Source: Bacillota bacterium (GTDB taxonomy: Bacteria; Bacillota; Bacilli; Paenibacillales; Paenibacillaceae). From it: a stretch of DNA of 64,000 bases. The stretch spans positions 3,591 to 67,590 of the forward strand of contig JAEWJS010000032.1 of assembly GCA_023386495.1 (NCBI GenBank), given 5' to 3'. Of the stretch, positions 42,901 through 55,547 are shown one piece after another (positions within the stretch are counted from its first letter, which is position 1; each line of letters opens with the position of its first letter). Made by a program: the position numbers and the translations under genes. Below the pieces are notes generated by a model. The model did not search any database and had not been told where the DNA came from. It saw only the letters and a list, made by a program, of their open reading frames with translations.

Positions 42901-44673
42901 TCAATCGCCCAGCAGCAGATTGTCGTTCAGATGCTGACGTACGTAGGTCGGGCGCTCCCGCGCAAAAGCTTTCATCGTCTCGATCTGCTCGCTCCAGTGG
43001 CCGTAACTATACGGGCGGCCCCAGCGTGCAATATGCTCGTCAATCTCCGCAACAATGCCTTGCTTGAAGGAGTCGATGAGCGCGACGACACGTTCCGGCG
43101 CGAAGGTGCTCTTCAAGTGAACGTCGAATCTAGCGGCAAAGCGTTCGCGGAATTCGTCATTCAAGAGAAGCGTGCGCAGGAGGAACGTGGACCAATCGGG
43201 GTTGGGCCAGTCCGGGCCGTTCGGTGCCGTAGCGAACGCCAGCGTATCGTGCTTGTAGTTCTCCTTGCCGTACATGCCGAACCCGAAGTCCGTATCGAAG
43301 ACGATCCAACGCCACCTGCCGTCTCTCCCATATTCCGCACCCGGCGAATAGCTGTCTGTCTTCTCCCGCCACATGCGAATGTTGTTGCCCGGCCAGTCGG
43401 TGTTAGCGTAATAGATTTGCGCGGCCATATAGTCGATGAAGTTATCGACGTCCATCTGTGTCTGAATGTAGGCATAATGCTCGTCTTCGCGAATATCGTG
43501 ATCCTTCAAGTACTGGATCATCGCATTGTAATGGTCGGCGTCGCCGGCAATCGGCTCGGCATTGAACTCCAGCAGATCGATCCGATTCGGTTCGATGCCG
43601 TACTTCTCCGCAATGTATTCTTCGTCCGCCCGTTCGCGAATGTTATGGATGCCCCAGTACTCCCCGTTCAGGAACACGACGGCAGGCCGGTACCCCAGCG
43701 TATCGACCGATGTATGCCCTTCCTCTAGCAAATGCTGCATGAAGGCATCGCGGAACAGCGAGCCGTCATGGTCGTTGCCGGATGACCGCAGCACCACCAC
43801 ATCGAACTTCTCGTAATCGCGATCCGGGAAGAGGCGGTACTTAAGCTTCCCTTCGCCGTATTCTTTGCGGAAATATAGCCGCAGGCTCTTGATCGGGTTG
43901 GCGGTCGTCGCGCCGCCGTGGATGCGGACACCGGCGTCCAGCGCGAAGCCTTGCGTGCCATCCGGCTCGAATAGTTCCACGCTCACCGGGCGCTCCCACT
44001 CGCGGCCGCTCTGCGTGTAGTTGGCCGGATTCTCCCAAGGGCGCTCCGGAACGGCGTTCCGGTACAGATTGCCGGGCACATAGATACCGGTCTCGTTGTC
44101 GAAGAAGTGCCGCCCGTCCGTAGCTAGCGAGATGACCGGCAGGCTTATGCGATCGCGTCCTTCGGGGTGGATGAAATAAGTCCGGGTGACGACCGGGCTC
44201 TTCTTCCCGTTCGAGCCGATTGCCGCAGCCCTGACGACGGTTCCCTTGAACACGCGGGGCGGCTTGATCCACCCCTCGCGGGTCGTCTCGATATCGGCGA
44301 ATACGTTCGCCTCATCCGACCTATCCTTGATCGGTATCGGAGCCGTATAGATCGGCGACTCCGCCGTCGGTTCGGACCCGTCCAACGTGTAGTGAATGCG
44401 CGCTCCGGAATCGCCAGCAGTAATCGTCAATGCAATCGGCTCGGTGTAGAAGCCCCCGCGTTCGGAGAAGTCGGGAAGGGCAGGCTCCGCAGTCTCCCCA
44501 GCAGCACGCGCTTCCGGCTCCGCAACACCGGGTACGCCGCCTGTTGCAGCAGGCACCGCATTGTCGCGTGCCGACGGCGCGATGAGATAGGCAACCAGCC
44601 ACATGGCGAGGAGTCCAGCGACGATCGCCAACAGCTTCTTGCGCAGACCGGCATTAGGTTTCGTATTGTGCAT
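42901..44673 (-). CDS. CotH kinase family protein, membrane-anchored
   Basis: A 590-residue protein. One N-terminal membrane helix (LLAIVAGLLAMWLVAYLIA) is followed by a chitobiase/Fn3-associated beta module (ALTITAGDSGARIHYTLDGSEPT) and a CotH domain. The CotH features are RIHGGATTANPIKSLRLYFR, LRSSGNDHDGSLFRDAFMQHL, GEYWGIHNIRERADEEYI, ANTDWPGNNIRMW and the metal-binding RWIVFDTDFGFG. CotH proteins are atypical kinases; B. subtilis CotH phosphorylates coat proteins. Here the domain faces outward from the membrane. It lies one base after the DUF4956 gene, last in a VTC-DUF4956-CotH operon. Confidence 0.9.
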   Translation of the reverse strand: MHNTKPNAGLRKKLLAIVAGLLAMWLVAYLIAPSARDNAVPAATGGVPGVAEPEARAAGETAEPALPDFSERGGFYTEPIALTITAGDSGARIHYTLDGSEPTAESPIYTAPIPIKDRSDEANVFADIETTREGWIKPPRVFKGTVVRAAAIGSNGKKSPVVTRTYFIHPEGRDRISLPVISLATDGRHFFDNETGIYVPGNLYRNAVPERPWENPANYTQSGREWERPVSVELFEPDGTQGFALDAGVRIHGGATTANPIKSLRLYFRKEYGEGKLKYRLFPDRDYEKFDVVVLRSSGNDHDGSLFRDAFMQHLLEEGHTSVDTLGYRPAVVFLNGEYWGIHNIRERADEEYIAEKYGIEPNRIDLLEFNAEPIAGDADHYNAMIQYLKDHDIREDEHYAYIQTQMDVDNFIDYMAAQIYYANTDWPGNNIRMWREKTDSYSPGAEYGRDGRWRWIVFDTDFGFGMYGKENYKHDTLAFATAPNGPDWPNPDWSTFLLRTLLLNDEFRERFAARFDVHLKSTFAPERVVALIDSFKQGIVAEIDEHIARWGRPYSYGHWSEQIETMKAFARERPTYVRQHLNDNLLLGD

Positions 44674-44674
44674 A

Positions 44675-45335
44675 TCAGCGACCGACCCCTTGCATGCCGA
44701 GCGAGATTTTCAGATTGGCGTTCCGTTCGCGGATAGCATCAATGAATTGCTTCTCGTCCACGCCGTGCTTCAACCGAATCGCGTACTCCAGCTGCAGGGC
44801 CGTCCCGAGATTGATCGTCTCCACCTCGTTGAGTACATACGAATCCAGCCGCTCGCGGAAAATATCGTCGAATAACCGCGCGTACTCCACATTCTCCGGG
44901 ACCAGGATACGCAGCCGCTGCTCCGGCTGCCTGTGGCCGTAGTTGAACAGTTGCAGCGCATAGACGACTGCGCAGACCGTGACCGTGAAGACGATGGCGA
45001 GCAGGTAGAAGCCGAGCCCGCAAGCGATGCCGGCCCCCATGCCGAAGAAGATGAAGGCGATGTCCTTCGGATCGTTCATCGCCGTGCGGAACCGGATGAT
45101 AGAGAATGCGCCGACTAGGCCGAACGCGACCGCAATGTTGTTGCCGATCACGATCATGATGACTGCCACGACCACGCTCATTATAATGATCGTATGGACG
45201 AATGATTGGGAATAATTGCGTCCGGCGTAAGTCGCGCGATACACAGAGGTAATGAGCAGCGTAAGCGCGAAGGTCAGGCAGATCGCCGCTAGTCCTTCCA
45301 GCAGCGTCAACTTCGTCGATGCATCGCGGAAAAGT

Positions 45336-45361
<26 letters not shown>
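44675..45361 (-). CDS. DUF4956 family membrane protein
   Basis: A 228-residue protein with four predicted membrane helices in its first two thirds (LLEGLAAICLTFALTLLITSVY; HTIIIMSVVVAVIMIVIG; AVAFGLVGAFSIIRFRTA; CGLGFYLLAIVFTVTVCAVV, each given in part) and a soluble C-terminal domain of about 85 residues with alternating strands (LRILVPENVEYARLFDDIF, EVETINLGTALQLEYAIRL). This matches DUF4956, whose genes often lie beside VTC and CotH genes. Function is unknown. It overlaps the VTC gene by 26 bases and has AGGAGG before its ATG, so the three products are probably made together. Confidence 0.87.
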
Positions 45362-49452
<4,091 letters not shown>

Positions 49453-49577
49453 AGGGCATGATTGCACGATCGATCAATTCAAATGCGCCATTCATCATTC
49501 CGAAGCGATCCCGCGGCTTGTATGCTGATATCGACCCTCATCGGAAGCGGGGGATACGGAAGCGGAGGGATATGAGG

Positions 49578-50564
49578 ATGGCAGCAACGATATTGATCGC
49601 GGGCGGCTATGGTTTGGTCGGCGGCACAATGGCAAGACAACTCCGGGAGGCGCATAAGGATGTTAGGATTATCCTGGCTGGTCGCCATCCCGAACGGGGC
49701 GAAGCGTTAGCGGATGAATTGGGGAATAGCAGCACGATGAAGCTTAATCTCGATGAACCGAGCAGCTTGGCTGCGTTAGAGGATGTCGATCTGATTGTCG
49801 CAGCGTTGAAAGATCCATCCGATGGGCTGGTCGAAGCCGCGCTATCCAAGGGAGCGGCCCATATCGGCATCACGAAGCTGGCCGACGAGATTGCGCCGGC
49901 GGTCATTGCCGCGCGAAGCAAGTCCGCTGCAAGGCCCATCGTGCTGCTCGGCCATTGGCAGGCCGGCGTGATGACGATGGCAGGCATTCATGCTGCAGCG
50001 TCTTTCAGTCGGGTGGACACGATCGAGATGACGGCATTGTATGACCCGCTTGACCCGATCGGTCCGATGACGGCAGAGGACAGCGCAAGCTTCATGGGGC
50101 GGGCACTCGTTCGCAAGGACCGCGTATGGTCGACCGTATATAGCGCGAACAATACGAGGCAGATCCTGTTATCCGAAGGCAATGAGGCGATCGGGTTTCC
50201 GATGGGGGTCTTGGATGTCCCCAGTCTTGCGGCGGTTACGGGTGCGGCAAGCATTCGCTTTGACCTAACGCAAGGCGATTCGCTCGGGACGCGAAGCGGG
50301 AATCGGGCATCCCATGATCTGTACATCGACATCGTCGGCGAATTAAGAACCGGAGAATCTGCCAAGAGAAGATTCGTCGTATCGGACCCGAACGGTCAGG
50401 CGCATCTGACTGCGTTAGGGACACTGCTAGCGATCGAGCGTGTCCTGGGGCTGGACGGTGAACCGGTCGTAACGGGTGGCGTCTATTTTCCAGAGTCTAT
50501 CCTATCGGCTGAGCATGTCGTGGCGCGTCTGAGCGCGTCTGGTGTCCAGATCATCGAGGCGTGA
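49578..50564 (+). CDS. NAD(P)-binding protein, saccharopine dehydrogenase-like
   Basis: A 328-residue cytosolic protein with an N-terminal Rossmann fold: ATILIAGGYGLVGGTMARQL is the nucleotide-binding loop and VRIILAGRHPERGEALADEL follows the pattern of saccharopine dehydrogenase-like proteins. The C-terminal half (GHWQAGVMTMAGIHAAASF onward) is a mixed domain. The substrate is unknown. ATG 49578 has GGAGGG eight bases upstream; ATG 49572 is too close, and the longer frame from 49458 starts with low-quality sequence. It follows lacZ by 125 bases on the same strand without a clear terminator between them. Confidence 0.78.
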   Translation: MAATILIAGGYGLVGGTMARQLREAHKDVRIILAGRHPERGEALADELGNSSTMKLNLDEPSSLAALEDVDLIVAALKDPSDGLVEAALSKGAAHIGITKLADEIAPAVIAARSKSAARPIVLLGHWQAGVMTMAGIHAAASFSRVDTIEMTALYDPLDPIGPMTAEDSASFMGRALVRKDRVWSTVYSANNTRQILLSEGNEAIGFPMGVLDVPSLAAVTGAASIRFDLTQGDSLGTRSGNRASHDLYIDIVGELRTGESAKRRFVVSDPNGQAHLTALGTLLAIERVLGLDGEPVVTGGVYFPESILSAEHVVARLSASGVQIIEA

Positions 50565-50585
50565 CCGCTCCATATCGAGATAAGC

Positions 50586-50621
50586 AATAGTCGAAGCGCT
50601 CGTAGAGCGGCTTCGGCTATT
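50586..50621 (+). terminator. Hairpin after the saccharopine dehydrogenase-like gene
   Basis: AATAGTCGAAGC (50586-50597) pairs with GCTTCGGCTATT (50610-50621, one wobble), with an inner GCTC/GAGC pair. No T-run follows, so termination may be weak. Confidence 0.45.
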
Positions 50622-50738
50622 CGTGCATCGTGCTAGTCTACGCATTCTAGATTAATCTTCGTTGAGCCGTTACAATGGAAGCAAGGATGGTGTCTTCATT
50701 CCTAGACACACACGGCTACGATAAACGGAGATGAAGTT

Positions 50739-52343
50739 GTGAACCACGCGGCGGACATCATTAAGGCATCCAAGCAGCGCTGTTTCGACCGGGGCATGCG
50801 CATGGATGAGATTCCCATGCTTGAAGCGAAGCTCGGGGAGGCAGACATGCGGAGTCGCATGCAGCAGTACGAAGAGTATATCGCCGTTATGAAGTCATTC
50901 GGAGCGAGCACTTTCCGCGATCTGAACGGGACGCCGGTCGTGATCTTCTTAACCGATGGTCAGGGGATCGTATTGGAGTGTTTCGGCGACGATTATCTAT
51001 CCGGGGCGCTGCAAGCGTACGGCATTAAGGTCGGTGTCCAATTCAATGAGGAGGAAATGGGCACGAACGCGATCAGTCTGGCGCTCAGGCATCGGCATTC
51101 CGTTCAACTGATCGGCGAGGATCACTATCACTTGCCTTTGCACGGTGTCGCTTGTTATTGCGTGCCGTTCCGATTCCCTCCCGAGAGAAGCGGGCTGGAG
51201 GGCACGATTGTCATGATGACGACCTCCGAGCACCATAGTCCGTACGCGCTTGCCTTGCTGTCGAACATGGCGGATGCCATCGAGCGGGAGATTGCGCTCA
51301 ATCGGCGGCATCGCTATCAGTATTTATTGAATCACCTCATTATTCATTCGGTGAACAGCGGCATTGTACTGACCGACCGCGACGGCATCATCATCGAGTT
51401 GAATGAAGCCGCGGGCAGGCTCGCAGGCGTGTGTCGCAATGAGGTGATCGGCCACAATTATGCGAAGGTTGCAGCCTATGCCAGCTATATCGAACAAGCG
51501 TTGCACGAACGGCGTTCCGTCGAGAACACAGAGTGCTCTTTCACAATGGCTGATCATGCCAAGCGAACATGTCTGCTAGATTCCGTCCCGATCTTCGATG
51601 AGTCGGGTTACGTAGCCGGCGCTTATGTGCAAGTGAGGGATATAACCGAGCGAGCAGAGCTGGAAAGCCAAGTGCTGACCTACGAGAAGCTTGGCGCGGT
51701 CGGCAAGCTGGCAGCGGGTATCGCGCATGAAATCCGTAATCCGTTAACGACGATCATGGGATTCATGCAGATGTTGAAGGAGCGGGATGAATTGCCCGAT
51801 GCGAGCGCGAGATATGTCTCGATTATGCAGTCCGAGCTTCAAGACCTGAATCGGTTAGTGTCGGACTTCGTCACGATGGCCAAGCCGAGCTCACCTCACA
51901 AGAGAACAACCGATGTGAGTCGGCTAATCGAAGATACGCTGCTCTTCATGAGCTCTCAAGCGAATATGATGAACGTGATGCTGCAATATGAACGGTTGTC
52001 AGATGACGGCATGGAACTTGTCGTCGATGCCGCTCAGATTAAGCAGGTGCTCATTAATCTGCTTCAGAACGCGATGGAGGCAATGCCAGAGGGCGGAGAG
52101 ATTCGAGTGAGTCTCGTTCGCCGTACCGGTGCCGTCTTCATTACGGTGCGCGACAGCGGCAAGGGCATGACGGAAGCGCAAGCCAAAGATGTTTTTACGC
52201 CGTTCGTCTCGACCAAGGAAGCAGGGCTCGGCCTAGGGTTATCGATCTGTTATCGAATCGTCGAAGCCCATGGCGGCCAGATCACGTTCCATTCCGTTCT
52301 GAACCAGGGAACGGCGTTCACGATCGAGCTGCCTTGCATGTGA
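50739..52343 (+). CDS. Cytosolic sensor histidine kinase with AcoR-like GAF and PAS domains
   Basis: A 534-residue kinase without membrane helices. Residues about 1-190 resemble the N-terminal GAF region of AcoR/DhaR-type activators (GTPVVIFLTDGQGIVLECFGDD, VGVQFNEEEMGTNAISLALR). A PAS domain follows (VNSGIVLTDRDGIIIELNEAAG), then HisKA with the phospho-histidine in AAGIAHEIRNPLTTIMGFMQ and a HATPase domain (DSGKGM, GLGLGLSICYRIVEAHGG). The kinase core is like the KinA-KinE group that feeds the sporulation phosphorelay, but this is inference. No regulator gene adjoins it. GTG 50739 has GGAGAT upstream. Confidence 0.88.
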   Translation: MNHAADIIKASKQRCFDRGMRMDEIPMLEAKLGEADMRSRMQQYEEYIAVMKSFGASTFRDLNGTPVVIFLTDGQGIVLECFGDDYLSGALQAYGIKVGVQFNEEEMGTNAISLALRHRHSVQLIGEDHYHLPLHGVACYCVPFRFPPERSGLEGTIVMMTTSEHHSPYALALLSNMADAIEREIALNRRHRYQYLLNHLIIHSVNSGIVLTDRDGIIIELNEAAGRLAGVCRNEVIGHNYAKVAAYASYIEQALHERRSVENTECSFTMADHAKRTCLLDSVPIFDESGYVAGAYVQVRDITERAELESQVLTYEKLGAVGKLAAGIAHEIRNPLTTIMGFMQMLKERDELPDASARYVSIMQSELQDLNRLVSDFVTMAKPSSPHKRTTDVSRLIEDTLLFMSSQANMMNVMLQYERLSDDGMELVVDAAQIKQVLINLLQNAMEAMPEGGEIRVSLVRRTGAVFITVRDSGKGMTEAQAKDVFTPFVSTKEAGLGLGLSICYRIVEAHGGQITFHSVLNQGTAFTIELPCM

Positions 52344-52365
52344 GGCATCCCGCTGCGTCGCGAAT

Positions 52366-53559
52366 CTAGCTGACCGGAAGCCGAATGGCCTCCAGTATCC
52401 GCTGCGCCGCCACGATGAGCTCGATCTGGCGGAAGCCGAGGCTGCGGGTATTCGTAAGAGGGCCGCTTATGGCAGCGAGTACCCAATCGGGAAACGGGTA
52501 GATGGCATATTTATCGATCCCCTTGGCAGATGCCAGCGCCTCCGCCAAGCCGACGACGAAGGTCATCGAGGAGGCGTCAGCCGGGAGGCGCATGCTGGCG
52601 GACAGCCTCGGCACGATGACCTTGCTCCACAGATCCCGGGCAGGAATGCCGCTGGCGCCGAGCATGCGCCCGAGCGCAAGCAGCTTGGCATCGGGCAGCG
52701 ATGCCAGCATCTCGTCGAATACCTCATCGGTTAGACCGCCTAGTTCGACGCAGTAAGTGCGGCCGTGCAGATTGCGCAGTTGCCGGAGGGCATCGTAGTA
52801 ACCCATGCTCATGCTGCGGCGTATTTCGTCGGGATAGAAGCTCATCATGCCGCCCAATGGCTCGGATGGCGAGATCGTCGTAACCGAGAGGCCGGGATAG
52901 CGGATCCTCCGCCTCCTGCCGAGCGCGAGCGTGCGAACCGCGACGATGCTCGTGTAGCCGCGAAGGGCGAGCATGTTGATCGGACAATTATCGTATAGGC
53001 CACCGTCGATAAATGCCTTGTTGTCGATGAAAGTCGTCTGGAAGCCCGGGAAGGAAGCGCTGGCCATGAGATAATCCAGCATACGGCCGAGCGGGATGTC
53101 TGCTTTGTACAGCTCGAGCGGCGCCCGATCGCTCAGGGAGATCGTCACGAGGCCGAAGTCGACGGCGGATGCGCGCAGCTTGGTTTCGTCGATGAGGGAT
53201 TCGATGAACCGGCGCATTTTGCGCGTGTCTATGCCTCTGCTCGCGATTAGCCGCTTCGTGCTCGCGACCAAGTATCGCAGAGCGGTCGAGTCGAGCTTGC
53301 GCCGCATCAGCAACCGGTATTCTTCGTCGCTCATGTCGAAGATGATTCGGGCGTCGAGCCGTTCCCACGCTTGATACCCGGTCTCGAAATCGCCTTGCGC
53401 GATGACGGCTCCGTTCAAGGCGCCGATCGAGGTGCCGGCTATGGCGTCGAACGATCGGCCGGCCTCAAGAATAGCTCTCGCCACGCCCATATGGTAAGCG
53501 CCCTTGGCGCCGCCGCCTTCAAGCGCCAGCGCCAGCTTGCCAGAATTCGCTGCATTCAT
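52366..53559 (-). CDS. Patatin-like phospholipase
   Basis: A 397-residue protein with the patatin fold: the oxyanion loop ALEGGGAKGAYHMGV, the serine nucleophile in AGTSIGALNG, and the catalytic aspartate in FIDGGLYDN. These enzymes are serine lipid acyl hydrolases. There is no signal peptide, so it probably acts at the inner face of the membrane. The C-terminal 130 residues are helical and unassigned. ATG 53559 has AAGGAGG nine bases upstream; the longer frame to 53622 is unlikely. It converges on the sensor kinase gene. Confidence 0.9.
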   Translation of the reverse strand: MNAANSGKLALALEGGGAKGAYHMGVARAILEAGRSFDAIAGTSIGALNGAVIAQGDFETGYQAWERLDARIIFDMSDEEYRLLMRRKLDSTALRYLVASTKRLIASRGIDTRKMRRFIESLIDETKLRASAVDFGLVTISLSDRAPLELYKADIPLGRMLDYLMASASFPGFQTTFIDNKAFIDGGLYDNCPINMLALRGYTSIVAVRTLALGRRRRIRYPGLSVTTISPSEPLGGMMSFYPDEIRRSMSMGYYDALRQLRNLHGRTYCVELGGLTDEVFDEMLASLPDAKLLALGRMLGASGIPARDLWSKVIVPRLSASMRLPADASSMTFVVGLAEALASAKGIDKYAIYPFPDWVLAAISGPLTNTRSLGFRQIELIVAAQRILEAIRLPVS

Positions 53560-53620
53560 GATGCCGAGCCTCCTTCGTACCGTCGCGATGACATTCGGTA
53601 AGCGTATTATACCGCGAGAC

Positions 53621-53663
53621 AAGACAGCGACACCATCCTCTGTCAGGATGGTGTCGCTGTCTT
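53621..53663. terminator. Strong 18-bp hairpin between two minus-strand genes
   Basis: AAGACAGCGACACCATCC (53621-53638) pairs perfectly with 53646-53663 around a 7-base loop. It lies just after the surface protein gene (minus strand) and before the patatin gene. A minus-strand TATAAT next to it may start patatin transcription. No T-run follows on the minus strand. Confidence 0.6.
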
Positions 53664-53676
53664 GTTGTGGCTTACA

Positions 53677-55380
53677 TCAGTTATAAGGGTTGTGGATGAG
53701 GAATTCGATTTCCCTGCCGTCGAACATATCGTCGCCAGTTGTCGACTTGAGCTCGCTGAAGACGAGATCGGGATCCTCCCATTCGGCCACCATGCCGGCC
53801 TTGAGGACGTATACCGCGAGCAGTTCGGCGGATTGCCCCGCCTTCAATACCGATTCCGAATCGGGTGCAAGCTCGCGCGTCTCCGGCAAGTACCCGGCAT
53901 CTATCCATAACGCGCTTGTTAGCGTGGACAGGTCGACGTCCGACGAGGACATGTTATCGACGGCATAGCGCGCCGTGAACGCGATGATCGTATCGTCTGC
54001 CTTGGACTGCTCCTCAGGGCTTAATTCAAGCTCCGCCCATTGATAGCCGATTAGCGTAATCGCGACGTCGCCGGCTACCTCGCGATCGTCAGGCAGTTCC
54101 TCTTGCACGTTCTTCTTCACGGCGAAATTATCGGTCACGATTTTATCTTGATAAGGCTCCACAGGCACTGCAGGATCCGCAGGCTTCGCAGGTACCGCAT
54201 TAGGATCATAGGAATCGTCCAGCAGGAAATCCCTGCCGCCGATCTTCAGCATCTGCTCATTCCGATCGGGCCGGAAGAAGAGATACACTTCCTTGGTGCC
54301 GTCCTTATACTCGAGCAGAATGGAGTAATTGATGACCGTATACCTGCCCGCAGCTTCCGATTCATCTGTAATGGTGAACGATACACCTGAACCGTCGCCG
54401 CTTACGTCCGAACCGTCTGACGTCACGCCGATCCACCTATCATCGAGGAAAGTGCCGTCAGGACGGAAAATCATCGTGCTGGACGATGCGAAGCCGCCGC
54501 CAAGCGTACCGCTGACATAGCTGGACGCATCGTATTTGCCGCTGAGCTTCAGCCGGTTCAATGGCTCGTGCTTAAAGTACACATCCCCGTCAATCTTCAA
54601 GTAGTCTTCCGCGATTTCCAAGGGATAGCGCTTATTGCCGTTCAGAATCAATTCTCCGTTCTTCAACTCGTAGGTCGAGCATTCATCCTTGCTGCAATCG
54701 ACATTGTCCCATCCGCTCTGAGGCGCTTTCTTCACGAACTGGCTGTCGTTAATGAAATAATAATAGTCCCAGCACATGCCTCGGCAGCCCTTATAGCCGG
54801 TAAGATCGGCGGATGCATGCACGTAGAAGCCCCTTAGTGCGCCGGCCGACTCTGACGATTCCGCTCCCCTCGCTGCGCCGGCATTCGCTCGCTTCTGAGC
54901 CTCTTCGCGGGTAATGCCGAGAATCTGCATGTATTCGCCGCTGTATACGCTAATCGTTCGCGTCTCGGCATGCCAGCCGACAACCGCACCCGTCGCTTCG
55001 CCGACGAACCGCAAGGGAACCATCGTATGCCCGTTGATCGCTTTTCCCGGTACGGCGAGCTCGAACGGCTTGCCGTTAATCGTCGCGGTTCGCTGGCCGA
55101 GGACAAGGGCGAACGTGGCATCCCCTTTCGTCCCCGTTACCGTCTGGGTATTGCCGTTCCAATTGAGCTCGATCCCCAGCGACTCGAACAGCGGCCTGAG
55201 CTGCACGAGCGTCGTCCCGTTCTGGGCCACAGGCTTGACCGAGAACGTAACCTCCTTCCGGTCGGCGTACACCTTATCGGCTGCAGACGCAGTCTCCGTG
55301 TTCAACAGCAGGACCAATACGGCGGCGAATACGGTCAACAGCCCCGCTAAGATCCACTTCCTTTTCTCCCGTAATAGCAT
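53677..55380 (-). CDS. Secreted protein with copper amine oxidase N-terminal-like domain
   Basis: A 567-residue protein with a hydrophobic N-terminal signal or anchor (WILAGLLTVFAAVLVLLLN, then TASAAD). A copper amine oxidase N-like domain follows (about 35-155, TTLVQLRPLFESLGIELNWN, TMVPLRFVGEATGAVVGWHAE), a domain used for wall or substrate attachment in this group. The remaining 400 residues hold a cysteine-bearing segment (KGCRGMCWDYYYF) and beta-rich sequence that I do not recognise. The ribosome-binding site GGAGGAG is rather far from ATG 55380, so the start is unsure. Probably a surface protein of unknown role. Confidence 0.8.
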   Translation of the reverse strand: MLLREKRKWILAGLLTVFAAVLVLLLNTETASAADKVYADRKEVTFSVKPVAQNGTTLVQLRPLFESLGIELNWNGNTQTVTGTKGDATFALVLGQRTATINGKPFELAVPGKAINGHTMVPLRFVGEATGAVVGWHAETRTISVYSGEYMQILGITREEAQKRANAGAARGAESSESAGALRGFYVHASADLTGYKGCRGMCWDYYYFINDSQFVKKAPQSGWDNVDCSKDECSTYELKNGELILNGNKRYPLEIAEDYLKIDGDVYFKHEPLNRLKLSGKYDASSYVSGTLGGGFASSSTMIFRPDGTFLDDRWIGVTSDGSDVSGDGSGVSFTITDESEAAGRYTVINYSILLEYKDGTKEVYLFFRPDRNEQMLKIGGRDFLLDDSYDPNAVPAKPADPAVPVEPYQDKIVTDNFAVKKNVQEELPDDREVAGDVAITLIGYQWAELELSPEEQSKADDTIIAFTARYAVDNMSSSDVDLSTLTSALWIDAGYLPETRELAPDSESVLKAGQSAELLAVYVLKAGMVAEWEDPDLVFSELKSTTGDDMFDGREIEFLIHNPYN

Positions 55381-55547
55381 TATATTGATCGCGAACTCCT
55401 CCTCTCTGATTATCCTTACCCTATGTATAGTAATGTGAATAAGGGATGACTTATTCTTTAACAAGTTAAGAAAGCAGGGATCATGCTGAATATGTCGAAT
55501 GGTAGGGGGAATCGTGAGCAAGCAGCACAACAGAAGGAGTACAACTT

